The position numbers and the translations under genes are program-made. A stretch of DNA of 18,527 bases from Cyanobacteria bacterium UBA6984 (lineage in GTDB: Bacteria > Cyanobacteriota > Vampirovibrionia > Gastranaerophilales > Gastranaerophilaceae): the NCBI GenBank assembly GCA_002450015.1, contig DJYG01000022.1, forward strand, positions 1 to 18,527, in the 5' to 3' direction. Shown piece after piece: positions 1-7,825 of the stretch; the first letter of the stretch is position 1; every line of letters begins with the position of its first letter. Under the pieces are notes generated by a model. The model ran no database searches, had not been told where the DNA came from, and saw only the letters and a program-made list of their open reading frames with translations.

Positions 1-25
1 TTCTTTTTTATTATATTTATTATAT

Positions 26-889
26 TTATTGCTGAAACGAATTTGTTATGTAGTGCAAATATTCAATAATTTGAGATAAATAATCTAAATCAGCATCTCC
101 ATTAATTATAAAATCAGCTTCTTTTCTGGTTGGTTTAATATATTTTTGTCCTGCGCTAATTAAATATTCCCAATGTTTTAAGGCGTTTTCGTGGTCTTGA
201 TTTCGTTCTAATGCCGCTCTTTGCATAAATCTTTTTTTACGAATTTCATCATTTGCTTCTATATAAATTTTTATATCAAAAATATCTTTTATTCCATCAA
301 ATAGAGTTGCAGTGCCTTCTATAATTGTTATTTTCTCAGCTTTAACCGGTATCGCATTAGGAACAGATACACCTGTACCATTAGGCAAATATTTTGGAGA
401 TTTAATATCATTTCCGACTGCAAGATTTTCCAAATCGCTATATAATACATCTAACTGAAATCCGTTTGGAGAATCTATATCGTATCCGCTATCACGTAAT
501 TTATCGAATGAGCCATATTTTAAAATTAAAGCAGATATGTCTTTAAAATAATTATCTGTACTCAATATAGATACAGGCAAATTCAAATCTTGTGTGATTC
601 GTTGAATTTGATTACAAATAGTTGATTTGCCTGAAGCTGAAGCTCCTGTTATTCCTATTAAAAGACGCTTGTCAGGGTTATTGATCAAGCGCTTTGAAAA
701 TTTTGATATAAAGTCAGGACGTACTTCTATAATCACAGGATTTTCATATTTTTTATCAAATGCAATAAGCTGTTTTAATTTTGCTTGAAGATAAAACGCA
801 AGAAGTTCTCTTCCGCTTTTTTGTGACAAGTCAGGCTTTAATAACTTGTCTTTAGAGTTTATTTCATTTTTTAATAGAGGGTATATCAT
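26..889 (-). CDS. Uridine kinase/phosphoribulokinase-family P-loop kinase
   Basis: A 287-aa protein of the uridine kinase-like P-loop family, which phosphorylates a nucleoside or related small substrate with ATP in the cytoplasm. The Walker A loop GITGASASGKST is at residues 79-90, the substrate-side motif STDNYF at 110-115, and the EG pair of the lid-proximal strand at 191-192 (TIIEGTATLF). Classical Udk proteins are about 210 aa. Here about 75 residues precede the P-loop strand and match nothing I recognise, so uridine as substrate is not certain. The ATG at 889 has only a weak purine stretch (AAGAA) upstream. The gene diverges from atpD across 144 bp. Its 3' end lies near the window edge with no clear terminator. 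The family assignment is solid; the substrate is inference. Confidence 0.8.
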   Translation of the reverse strand: MIYPLLKNEINSKDKLLKPDLSQKSGRELLAFYLQAKLKQLIAFDKKYENPVIIEVRPDFISKFSKRLINNPDKRLLIGITGASASGKSTICNQIQRITQDLNLPVSILSTDNYFKDISALILKYGSFDKLRDSGYDIDSPNGFQLDVLYSDLENLAVGNDIKSPKYLPNGTGVSVPNAIPVKAEKITIIEGTATLFDGIKDIFDIKIYIEANDEIRKKRFMQRAALERNQDHENALKHWEYLISAGQKYIKPTRKEADFIINGDADLDYLSQIIEYLHYITNSFQQ

Positions 890-931
890 ATTTTGCTATT
901 CTTGTGTAAAATGTTTTGACCATTCTAAAAC

Positions 932-946
932 AAAAAAAAAAAAAAA
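932..946. repeat. A15 homopolymer in divergent intergenic region
   Basis: An uninterrupted run of 15 A on the plus strand lies between the divergent kinase gene and atpD. It is upstream of both genes. On the minus strand it reads T15 within the likely promoter or leader zone of the kinase gene. Runs of this length are prone to slippage and to sequencing length error. Confidence 0.8.
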
Positions 947-975
947 TCCACTATATTTTTATTTTTATTAATAAT

Positions 976-2437
<1,462 letters not shown>

Positions 2438-2450
2438 TTAAAGGACAAAT

Positions 2451-2846
2451 ATGCACCTAAAAATAATTACACATGAAAATATAATTTTTGATGAAGATGT
2501 CAATGAAATATATTCAAAAAGCCTTGATGGTGAATTTGGAATATTAAAAGGGCATGAACCAATTATGTCGGCATTGGATATTGGTGTAACAAAAGTTGTG
2601 CAAAATAATGAAATTAAATTATTTACAACAATGGGCGGTATATTGCAATTTCAGGATGATGAAGCGATTATTTTGACCGATGCCGGCGAATTTGGCGATG
2701 ATATAGATGTTGCCCGTGCAAAAGAAGCAAAAGCAAGAGCGGAGGCTCGTTTGGCTGAAGTTAATGCTTCAATTGATGCAAAGCGTGCAGAAGCAGCATT
2801 ATCAAGAGCAATGGCAAGATTAAAGGCAGCTTTGAAAAATAAATAA
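2451..2846 (+). CDS. atpC: ATP synthase F1 subunit epsilon
   Basis: The epsilon subunit of the F1 central stalk (131 aa), which couples rotation and can inhibit ATPase activity through its C-terminal helices. The N-terminal beta-sandwich shows the typical GEFGILKGHEPIMSAL segment (about residues 27-42). The C-terminal half, from about residue 85, is the Ala/Lys/Glu/Arg-rich helical hairpin (ARAKEAKARAEARLAEV). The ATG is preceded by AAAGGAC, only 13 bp after atpD, so the two are one transcription unit. No intrinsic terminator follows directly. The next feature is a tRNA with its own promoter starting within about 10 bp of the stop codon. Confidence 0.97.
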   Translation: MHLKIITHENIIFDEDVNEIYSKSLDGEFGILKGHEPIMSALDIGVTKVVQNNEIKLFTTMGGILQFQDDEAIILTDAGEFGDDIDVARAKEAKARAEARLAEVNASIDAKRAEAALSRAMARLKAALKNK

Positions 2847-2853
2847 AAAATTC

Positions 2854-2882
2854 TTGCAAAAAAAAAGAATTTATAGTAAAAT
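2854..2882 (+). promoter_or_regulatory. Candidate tRNA-Ser promoter
   Basis: TTGCAA (2854-2859) and TAAAAT (2877-2882) are separated by exactly 17 bp. The predicted start near 2889 lies about 19 nt before the mature tRNA 5' end. This suggests the tRNA is transcribed independently of atpDC. Confidence 0.55.
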
Positions 2883-2907
2883 AAAAACACAAAAGGAAGA
2901 CTTATCC

Positions 2908-2994
2908 GGAAGAGTGCCAGAGTGGTTGATCGGAGCGGTCTTGAAAACCGTCGTACGTGACGAGCGTACCGTGGGTTCGAATCCCACCTCTTCC
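2908..2994 (+). tRNA. tRNA-Ser (anticodon UGA)
   Basis: A class II tRNA fold is visible. The acceptor stem GGAAGAG (2908-2914) pairs with CTCTTCC (2988-2994). The anticodon stem GCGGT/ACCGT (2935-2939/2947-2951) encloses loop CTTGAAA, giving anticodon TGA at 2942-2944. The long variable arm GTACG/CGTAC (2953-2957/2965-2969) is typical of tRNA-Ser. The T arm GTGGG-TTCGAAT-CCCAC spans 2971-2987. It reads UCA and other UCN codons. CCA is not encoded. Two oddities: the base after the acceptor stem (discriminator, 2995) is T rather than the usual G, and the D stem has an A-C opposition (2919/2931). Confidence 0.95.
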
Positions 2995-3004
2995 TTTTTT
3001 TTAT

Positions 3005-3031
3005 CCCTCTGATTTATCAGGGGGATTATTT
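3005..3031 (+). terminator. Probable terminator after tRNA-Ser
   Basis: CCCTCTGA (3005-3012) pairs with TCAGGGGG (3017-3024) around loop TTTA, an 8-bp stem with one G-T pair. It is followed by ATTATTT, a modest U-rich tail. The position 10 nt after the tRNA fits its transcription end. Confidence 0.55.
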
Positions 3032-3065
3032 ATTAAGGGCAATTTTTATAAATTTAAAAACTTTG

Positions 3066-3118
3066 TAAATTTATAAATTTATAAATTTATAAAATTATAA
3101 AATTATAAAATTATAAAG
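3066..3118. repeat. 8-bp A/T tandem array (3x TAAATTTA, 3x TAAAATTA)
   Basis: Three exact copies of TAAATTTA (3066-3089) run without a break into three exact copies of TAAAATTA (3090-3113), then a partial unit TAAAG (3114-3118). The next six bases are a perfect -10 hexamer TATAAT (3119-3124). The array occupies the -35 and UP-element zone of the promoter for the 83-aa gene and has no coding content. Confidence 0.85.
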
Positions 3119-3124
3119 TATAAT
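3119..3124 (+). promoter_or_regulatory. -10 hexamer for the 83-aa gene
   Basis: A consensus TATAAT directly abuts the 8-bp array. No good -35 is present at 17-bp spacing (the array supplies TATAAA). A second candidate -10, TATAGT, lies at 3158-3163, closer to the gene, so the active start is uncertain. Confidence 0.4.
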
Positions 3125-3185
3125 ATGGAATAATTAAGATAACATAAAATAATGACATATAGTATTTTGTAAAGGAGAAATATCT

Positions 3186-3437
3186 ATGGCAACACCAATC
3201 AAAAAAACACAAGTAAGAACAAATCAACAACAGGTTCAATCTAAAAAAGAACCAAAGAAAACTGACGGAAATCAACAAACACAGCAATCCAAAAAGAAAC
3301 AAAAAGTATATGGTCAAGATGCATCAGGAAGAAAAATTGATGTAACAAGTGTGTTTGATCAAATTAAAAAAAATACAAAACAAGCCAATAAAGAACATGA
3401 CCAATTTATGCACTATATGTTTGGTGATGTATTATAA
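3186..3437 (+). CDS. Small Lys/Gln-rich hypothetical protein
   Basis: An 83-aa protein I do not recognise. Residues 1-45 are a low-complexity, strongly basic Lys/Gln/Thr stretch, probably disordered. Residues 46-83 (DASGRKIDVTSVFDQIKKNT and onward) look like a short amphipathic helical region ending in an aromatic/hydrophobic tail with FMHYMF. There is no signal peptide, membrane segment or cysteine. Reality as a gene is supported by AAAGGAG at good spacing before the ATG, a -10 box upstream, and a perfect-stem terminator 20 bp after the stop, making it a single-gene unit. Nucleic-acid binding is possible from the charge but is only a guess. Confidence 0.7.
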   Translation: MATPIKKTQVRTNQQQVQSKKEPKKTDGNQQTQQSKKKQKVYGQDASGRKIDVTSVFDQIKKNTKQANKEHDQFMHYMFGDVL

Positions 3438-3457
3438 TAATTAACCTAATATTGTAC

Positions 3458-3488
3458 AAAAGGCTTTCACAAATGTGAAAGCCTTTTT
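3458..3488 (+). terminator. Rho-independent terminator after the 83-aa gene
   Basis: AAAAGGCTTTCAC (3458-3470) pairs perfectly with GTGAAAGCCTTTT (3475-3487) over 13 bp around loop AAAT. The 3' arm ends in a T run. Confidence 0.92.
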
Positions 3489-3565
3489 AGTTATAAAGAT
3501 TTTCTAAAGACAATTGAAACATGGTGTAAAATAAATATGTAAAAAATATTAGAGGAGAAAATTAT

Positions 3566-4546
3566 ATGAAAATAGGAATTGTTGGTTATGGAAACTTAGG
3601 AAAAGGTGTCGAATGTGCGGTTAAACAAAATGAAGATACAGAATTAGTAGCAATATTTACGAGAAGAAATACCAAAGATTTAAAAGTTTTAACAGAAGGT
3701 GTTCCTGTTGTTAATGTGTCAGAAATAGAAAATTGGAAAGATAAAATAGATGTATTAATTTTATGTGGTGGTAGTGCAACAGATTTACCGGAACAAACCC
3801 CAAAATATGCAAAAATGTTTAATGTTGTTGATAGTTTTGATACTCACGCAAGAATTCCCGAACACTTTGCTAATGTAGATAAGTCCGCAAAAGAAAATAA
3901 ACACACAGCAATAATTTCTGTAGGTTGGGATCCGGGTTTATTTTCGTTAAACAGAATGTATGCAAATGCAATTTTACCAAACGGTAAGGATTATACATTC
4001 TGGGGCAGAGGTGTGAGCCAAGGACATTCTGATGCAATAAGACGTATCGAAGGTGTGGCAGATGCAAGACAATATACAGTTCCGGTAGAAAAAGCTTTAA
4101 ATTCTGTAAGAAATGGTGAAACCCCTGAGCTTTCAGTAAGAGAAAAGCATACAAGAGAATGTTATGTAGTAGTTAAAGATGGTGCGGATAAGAGTCGTAT
4201 TGAACATGAAATTGTTACAATGCCAAACTATTTTGATGAATACGATACGACAGTGCATTTTATTTCACAAGAAGAATTGGACAAAAATCACAAAGGTATT
4301 CCTCACGGAGGATTTGTAATAAGGAATGGTAAAACAGGTTGGTCAAACGAAACAAAACATACTATTGAGTACAGTTTAAAACTTGAGTCAAATCCTGAAT
4401 TTACATCCAGTGTGTTGGTTGCATTTGCAAGAGCTGTATATAAACTTAATAAAGAAGGTCAACATGGATGTAAAACAATATTTGATATTGCTCCTGCATA
4501 TTTAAGTTCAAAGACTCCGGAAGAGCTAAGAAAAACAATGCTTTGA
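3566..4546 (+). CDS. ddh: meso-diaminopimelate D-dehydrogenase
   Basis: A 326-aa NADPH-dependent enzyme (EC 1.4.1.16) that converts tetrahydrodipicolinate plus ammonia directly to meso-diaminopimelate, the one-step branch of the lysine/peptidoglycan pathway. The N-terminal Rossmann motif is GYGNLG at 7-12. The family blocks follow: GGSATDLPEQTPK at 68-80, SVGWDPGLFSLNR at 118-130, FWGRGVSQGHSDAIRR at 145-160, and MPNYFDEYD and IPHGGFV farther on. It resembles remembered Corynebacterium-type Ddh along its whole length. AGAGGAG sits upstream of the ATG. The promoter is less clear: TAAAAT at 3527-3532 lacks a good -35. The gene appears monocistronic, with no other lysine genes adjacent. It implies DAP-type peptidoglycan. 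Confidence 0.95.
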   Translation: MKIGIVGYGNLGKGVECAVKQNEDTELVAIFTRRNTKDLKVLTEGVPVVNVSEIENWKDKIDVLILCGGSATDLPEQTPKYAKMFNVVDSFDTHARIPEHFANVDKSAKENKHTAIISVGWDPGLFSLNRMYANAILPNGKDYTFWGRGVSQGHSDAIRRIEGVADARQYTVPVEKALNSVRNGETPELSVREKHTRECYVVVKDGADKSRIEHEIVTMPNYFDEYDTTVHFISQEELDKNHKGIPHGGFVIRNGKTGWSNETKHTIEYSLKLESNPEFTSSVLVAFARAVYKLNKEGQHGCKTIFDIAPAYLSSKTPEELRKTML

Positions 4547-4593
4547 TTTTTATAACAATTTTGTTACAGATGAGCAATAAAATTTACTTTATA

Positions 4594-4609
4594 ACATTTA
4601 TATAAATGT
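4594..4609. promoter_or_regulatory. Perfect 16-bp palindrome upstream of the 86-aa gene
   Basis: ACATTTATATAAATGT is a perfect palindrome ending four bases before a -10-like TATAGT (4613-4618). It sits where the -35/-10 spacer would be, so it could be a repressor operator. In such AT-rich DNA chance occurrence is also plausible. Confidence 0.35.
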
Positions 4610-4636
4610 AAGTATAGTAGGAAAGGTTTATTATTT

Positions 4637-4897
4637 ATGTCTTTTGGTATTTTAAATGTTGGTTCAAATATTGTTTCATCAAGTAAATTAGAGTGGAAAT
4701 CTGGCGGAATTTGTCCGAAACCAATGCCAAATCCAAATGAAATAATGAGGGAACAAGCTGATAAATTTGTAAAAAAACAAGAAGAAAAATCTCTTAATAA
4801 ATCAGTTGAAGACAGAAATATTGGTGATTGGATTAATGTAGCTTCTTCATACGTTAGAAAATTTGTAAATATTGCTGAAAATACAAAAAAATATTAG
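4637..4897 (+). CDS. Small hypothetical protein, 86 aa
   Basis: I do not recognise this protein. Residues 1-35 are Gly/Ser/Pro/Asn-rich with one Cys (GGICPKPMPNPNE). Residues 36-57 are a charged helical stretch (REQADKFVKKQEEKSLNKS). Residues 61-86 form a second helix (IGDWINVASSYVRKFVNIAE) that is amphipathic. There is no signal peptide or transmembrane segment. AGGAAAGG precedes the ATG, TATAGT is at 4613-4618, and a 15-bp perfect terminator starts 30 bp after the stop, so it is a self-contained transcription unit. Like the 83-aa gene it stands alone between housekeeping genes. No function can be inferred. Confidence 0.7.
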   Translation: MSFGILNVGSNIVSSSKLEWKSGGICPKPMPNPNEIMREQADKFVKKQEEKSLNKSVEDRNIGDWINVASSYVRKFVNIAENTKKY

Positions 4898-4926
4898 ACA
4901 TAATATTTAATTTTATTCTATATGAC

Positions 4927-4960
4927 AAAAAAGAATTGTTTTTTTAAACAATTCTTTTTT
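4927..4960 (+). terminator. Rho-independent terminator after the 86-aa gene
   Basis: AAAAAAGAATTGTTT (4927-4941) pairs perfectly with AAACAATTCTTTTTT (4946-4960) over 15 bp around loop TTTT. The 3' arm is the T tract. Confidence 0.9.
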
Positions 4961-4974
4961 AGTAAGTTGTCCTA

Positions 4975-5003
4975 TTGAAAACTCTTTTATTTATAATTAT
5001 ATT
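4975..5003 (+). promoter_or_regulatory. Candidate thioredoxin promoter
   Basis: TTGAAA (4975-4980) and TATATT (4998-5003) are separated by exactly 17 bp, each one mismatch from consensus. The predicted start is near 5010, about 13 nt before the ATG at 5023, leaving just room for AAGGAG. The location argues against a TTG start codon at 4975. Confidence 0.6.
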
Positions 5004-5022
5004 TTATAAAAAGGAGAAAACA

Positions 5023-5322
5023 ATGATAAAAGAATTGGACAATCAAAATTTTTCAAAAGAAACAGAACAAGGATTAAAATTAGTAGAATTTTTTGCGGAC
5101 TGGTGTGGTTTTTGCACCCGTCAAGAACCTATTTTAGAAGAATTAGATAAAGTTTGGGTTGGACGTGTTAATACAGATGAAAATAAAGAAATTGCAAGAA
5201 AATATAAAATAAGTTCGCTACCATCTTTTGTTTTGCTTAAAGATGGCAAAGAAGTAGAAAGATTTTCAGGACTTCACTCGAAATTTGACATAATGAATAT
5301 TATTATGAAACATTTAAAATAA
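5023..5322 (+). CDS. Thioredoxin-family protein with CGFC active site
   Basis: A 99-aa cytoplasmic thioredoxin fold. VEFFADWCGFCTRQEPILEE (21-40) carries the redox pair C28/C31, and the cis-Pro loop is SSLPSF (64-69, P67). Canonical thioredoxins have WCGPC; here the second variable residue is Phe30, which should shift the redox potential or partner choice. The protein is slightly shorter than E. coli Trx (about 108 aa). An upstream in-frame TTG (4975) would add 16 residues, but the ATG at 5023 has AAGGAG at ideal spacing and a promoter overlaps the extension, so I chose 5023. The stop is one base from the convergent transporter stop, with no terminator between. It is likely a dithiol reductant; its specific target is unknown. 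Confidence 0.92.
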   Translation: MIKELDNQNFSKETEQGLKLVEFFADWCGFCTRQEPILEELDKVWVGRVNTDENKEIARKYKISSLPSFVLLKDGKEVERFSGLHSKFDIMNIIMKHLK

Positions 5323-5323
5323 A

Positions 5324-7090
5324 TTAAAGTACAATACCTTGTTGAGTAATATATTTGTCTTTATAAAATTCAAAGTTAGATTTAAATTCTTCTTCACCTG
5401 AATTTTTTAAAGTATTTAAATATTGATGTCTATCAAAGGCTGATTGTTCAATTTGAATAATACAAACAGCAACATTTGAACAGTGGTCTGAAACACGTTC
5501 AATATTGTTTAAAACTTCTGTAAGCATAAAACCAAGTTCAATAGTACATTCTCCTTTTTGCAGACGTTCAATATGGTTATTTTTAGCTGTACCTATAAGT
5601 AAATCTATTACTTGCTCAAGAGGTTCAACTTTTTTTGCTTTTTCAATATTGTTTTCACAAAAAGCTTCCATTGTAATATCCATAATTTCAGATAACGCAT
5701 TTACAACAGCATTCAATTCAAATTTTGCATCTTCCGAAAAAGAGATTTGTTTTTCATTCATTTCTTTTGCAACTTTAAGAATGTTAACCGCATGGTCACC
5801 AATTCTTTCAAAATCGCTTATTGCATGAAGTAATTTTGAAATTTCAAGACTGTCTTTTTCTGTTACATCTTTATTTGAAAGTTTTACTAAAAATGTTCCC
5901 AATTTATCTTCATATAAGTCTATTCGAGGCTCTTTACGCAGGATTTTTTCCATACGTTTTTCACTAAATTTATTAATCATTTTAATAGAACGGAAAAAGT
6001 TTTTCTTTGCCATAATTCCCATTCTATCAGCAATAGTTTTACATTCTCCAATCGCAAAAGAAGGTGTAATAAGCAGTCTGTCATCAAGAAATACGGTTTC
6101 TTCATCGTTGTCTGTTTTTGGTTTAACTGCCCATATTGCAATGTTTTCAATTTGTTTGATAAACGGGAATAATAACACAGTTGTCAAAACATTAAATACA
6201 GTATGGCAGAGAGCAATATTTACAGGATTTATTGCTTCGCTTAAAAATTTAAAACTAAATATAATATTTCCTATATAAAATACAGTTAAAAATGCAATAG
6301 TACCAATTAAGTTAAACGTTACGTGAACAGCGGAAACTCTTTTTGCATTAGTTCCAACACCTATACTCGAAATAAGAGCAGTAACGCATGTTCCTATATT
6401 TTGCCCCATAATAATCGGGATTGCCATACCAAATGTAATTTCTCCTGTTAGTGACAGTGCTTGTAATACACCGACAGAAGCCGCAGAACTTTGAATTATA
6501 CCCGTAAATACTGCACCTATAATAACCCCGATAATCGGATTGGTAAATGCTGTAAGCATTTTTGTAAATTCAGGCATGTCTGCAAGAGGTTTCATAGCAC
6601 CCGACATCATCTGCATTCCATACATTAATACTGCAAAACCTATTAATATTGAGCCTACACTTTTTGTTTTATCTCGTTTTGCACTCATCATCATTATGAT
6701 ACCAATTAAAGCAATTATTGGTGAAAATGATTCAGGTTTTAGCAATCTCAAAAAGAAATTGGAACTTTCAATGCCTGATAAAGATAAAATCCATGCTGTT
6801 AGTGTAGTACCAATATTAGAACCCATTATGACACCGATTGTTTGACCAAGTTCCATAATACCTGAGTTAACTAAGCCAACTAACATAACAGTTAGAGCTG
6901 AAGATGATTGAATAGCAATTGTTATACCTGCGCCTAATGCCAGTGATTTAAACGGATTTGAAGTCATTGCTTTAAGCATTTTTTCTAACTTTCCGCCGGC
7001 TACTTTTTCCAAGCCTGATGACATGACATTCATTCCATATAAAAAGAACGCTAAGCCACCGCATAGTGTAAATATCGAAAATATATCCAT
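5324..7090 (-). CDS. Na/Pi-cotransporter-family protein with PhoU-like C-terminus
   Basis: A 588-aa inner-membrane protein of the Na+/phosphate cotransporter (NptA/YjbB-like) family. The hydrophobic half (1-320) contains the two inverted family repeats, each with a QSS core and a G-N-IGT signature: IQSSSALTVML (60-70) with MGSNIGTTLTA (89-99), and IQSSAASVGVL (199-209) with MGQNIGTCVTA (228-238). From about 340 to 570 the sequence is a soluble helical PhoU-like region with repeated heptad-like segments (LLHAISDFERIGDHAVNI and LNNIERVSDHCSNVAV), the usual regulatory tail. It may import or export phosphate; bacterial members are variously reported. The start ATG has AAGGGAAGG upstream. No pst or pho genes are nearby. 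Confidence 0.93.
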   Translation of the reverse strand: MDIFSIFTLCGGLAFFLYGMNVMSSGLEKVAGGKLEKMLKAMTSNPFKSLALGAGITIAIQSSSALTVMLVGLVNSGIMELGQTIGVIMGSNIGTTLTAWILSLSGIESSNFFLRLLKPESFSPIIALIGIIMMMSAKRDKTKSVGSILIGFAVLMYGMQMMSGAMKPLADMPEFTKMLTAFTNPIIGVIIGAVFTGIIQSSAASVGVLQALSLTGEITFGMAIPIIMGQNIGTCVTALISSIGVGTNAKRVSAVHVTFNLIGTIAFLTVFYIGNIIFSFKFLSEAINPVNIALCHTVFNVLTTVLLFPFIKQIENIAIWAVKPKTDNDEETVFLDDRLLITPSFAIGECKTIADRMGIMAKKNFFRSIKMINKFSEKRMEKILRKEPRIDLYEDKLGTFLVKLSNKDVTEKDSLEISKLLHAISDFERIGDHAVNILKVAKEMNEKQISFSEDAKFELNAVVNALSEIMDITMEAFCENNIEKAKKVEPLEQVIDLLIGTAKNNHIERLQKGECTIELGFMLTEVLNNIERVSDHCSNVAVCIIQIEQSAFDRHQYLNTLKNSGEEEFKSNFEFYKDKYITQQGIVL

Positions 7091-7120
7091 AATCTTTTTC
7101 CTTCCCTTGTGTACAATAAT

Positions 7121-7149
7121 ATTTTAGAAAAGAAAGATTTTATTATCAA
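7121..7149 (-). promoter_or_regulatory. Candidate promoter of the Na/Pi transporter gene
   Basis: On the minus strand TTGATA (7149-7144) and TAAAAT (7126-7121) are separated by exactly 17 bp. The predicted start near 7114 gives a leader of about 23 nt with AAGGGAAGG. The transporter can therefore be transcribed separately from the upstream 199-aa gene. Confidence 0.6.
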
Positions 7150-7167
7150 TCAAATGTAAAATTTTGG

Positions 7168-7767
7168 TTACTTAACTTTTTTAAAAAATTCATCAGTTAT
7201 CAATTGTGAATATTTTTTGTTTTCATTTAACGAAATTAACATTTTTGAATCATTTTTACCGCTATCCACGGCAGAAATAATTCCTCCAACTTGTCCTATT
7301 GGAAGTTTATTGATTTTAGCCGTAAATCTTACGTAAGGCACTTCTTGATTATATGCCTTCATTGTTCCTTGTTTTGTTATTGTAAAATCTTCTACTTGAA
7401 TGGATTGGTATTTAAATTTTTTCAAAAAATCTTGCAATTTTGCATCAACAGTACCATTCTTAAAATCACTTTCAGTTATAACCGGTTTTTTAGCTGTATC
7501 AACTATTATCATTTTTTGTCCAGAAGCTTCATGTTCTGCCAAGACTCCCTGATAACCAAATGCACTTGCAGCTTTATCAATTGAGTATTCTTCCGAAATT
7601 TGAGAAAAATCACCGACTTTACTTGCTCTTTCCATTACAGCTTCCTTTGAATTATCCATGTATTTGTTATATAAATCGACAATCCAATCCTTGCCTCCGA
7701 TAGATATGAATCCTATTAAAGCAAGTGCCAGTACTATTATTTGTAAAATTTTTTTAAAGCATCCCAT
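7168..7767 (-). CDS. Membrane-anchored protein of unknown function
   Basis: A 199-aa protein not assigned to a family. Residues 5-23 (KKILQIIVLALALIGFISI) form one N-terminal membrane helix or uncleaved signal anchor. The rest (about 30-199) is a soluble, probably extracytoplasmic alpha/beta domain rich in Lys, Ile, Thr and Ser, with no enzyme motif. Cys3 is in MGCFKK, before the hydrophobic stretch, so it is not a lipobox. The ATG at 7767 has CAGGAT upstream. It is transcribed divergently from mutS over 58 bp and in the same direction as the downstream transporter, which has its own promoter. No function is proposed. Confidence 0.75.
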   Translation of the reverse strand: MGCFKKILQIIVLALALIGFISIGGKDWIVDLYNKYMDNSKEAVMERASKVGDFSQISEEYSIDKAASAFGYQGVLAEHEASGQKMIIVDTAKKPVITESDFKNGTVDAKLQDFLKKFKYQSIQVEDFTITKQGTMKAYNQEVPYVRFTAKINKLPIGQVGGIISAVDSGKNDSKMLISLNENKKYSQLITDEFFKKVK

Positions 7768-7796
7768 AATAATTTTATCCTGTAACTGAGTTTACA

Positions 7797-7805
7797 TGAT
7801 ATTAT
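7797..7805 (+). promoter_or_regulatory. Candidate extended -10 of mutS
   Basis: TGATATTAT fits the TGnTATAAT extended -10 with one mismatch. The predicted start near 7812 leaves a very short leader containing TAGGAA before the ATG at 7826. No good -35 is visible, as is usual for extended -10 promoters. Confidence 0.4.
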
Positions 7806-7825
7806 TTTAATAGGAATTTAAATTT

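Noticed and set aside
2848..2873. AAATTCTT/AAGAATTT inverted repeat after atpC as a terminator
   Set aside because: The AT-rich stem has an A-rich loop and no T tract, and it overlaps the tRNA promoter elements.
2651..2890. 79-codon minus-strand frame over atpC
   Set aside because: The Ala/Phe-rich translation is the antisense of the Ala/Lys/Glu helices of AtpC. No independent gene signal.
3066..3118. The 8-bp array as a CRISPR or replication-origin iteron set
   Set aside because: Units are contiguous with no spacers, pure A/T, and no rep or dnaA gene is near. A promoter-associated simple repeat is a better description.
4553..4566. Weak hairpin TAACAA-TTTTGTTA after ddh as a terminator
   Set aside because: The stem is short and AT-only with no T tract; it does not meet the standard of the other terminators.
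4975..5022. TTG start giving thioredoxin 16 extra residues resembling a membrane leader
   Set aside because: The ATG at 5023 has AAGGAG at proper spacing, and a TTGAAA-17-TATATT promoter overlaps the extension.
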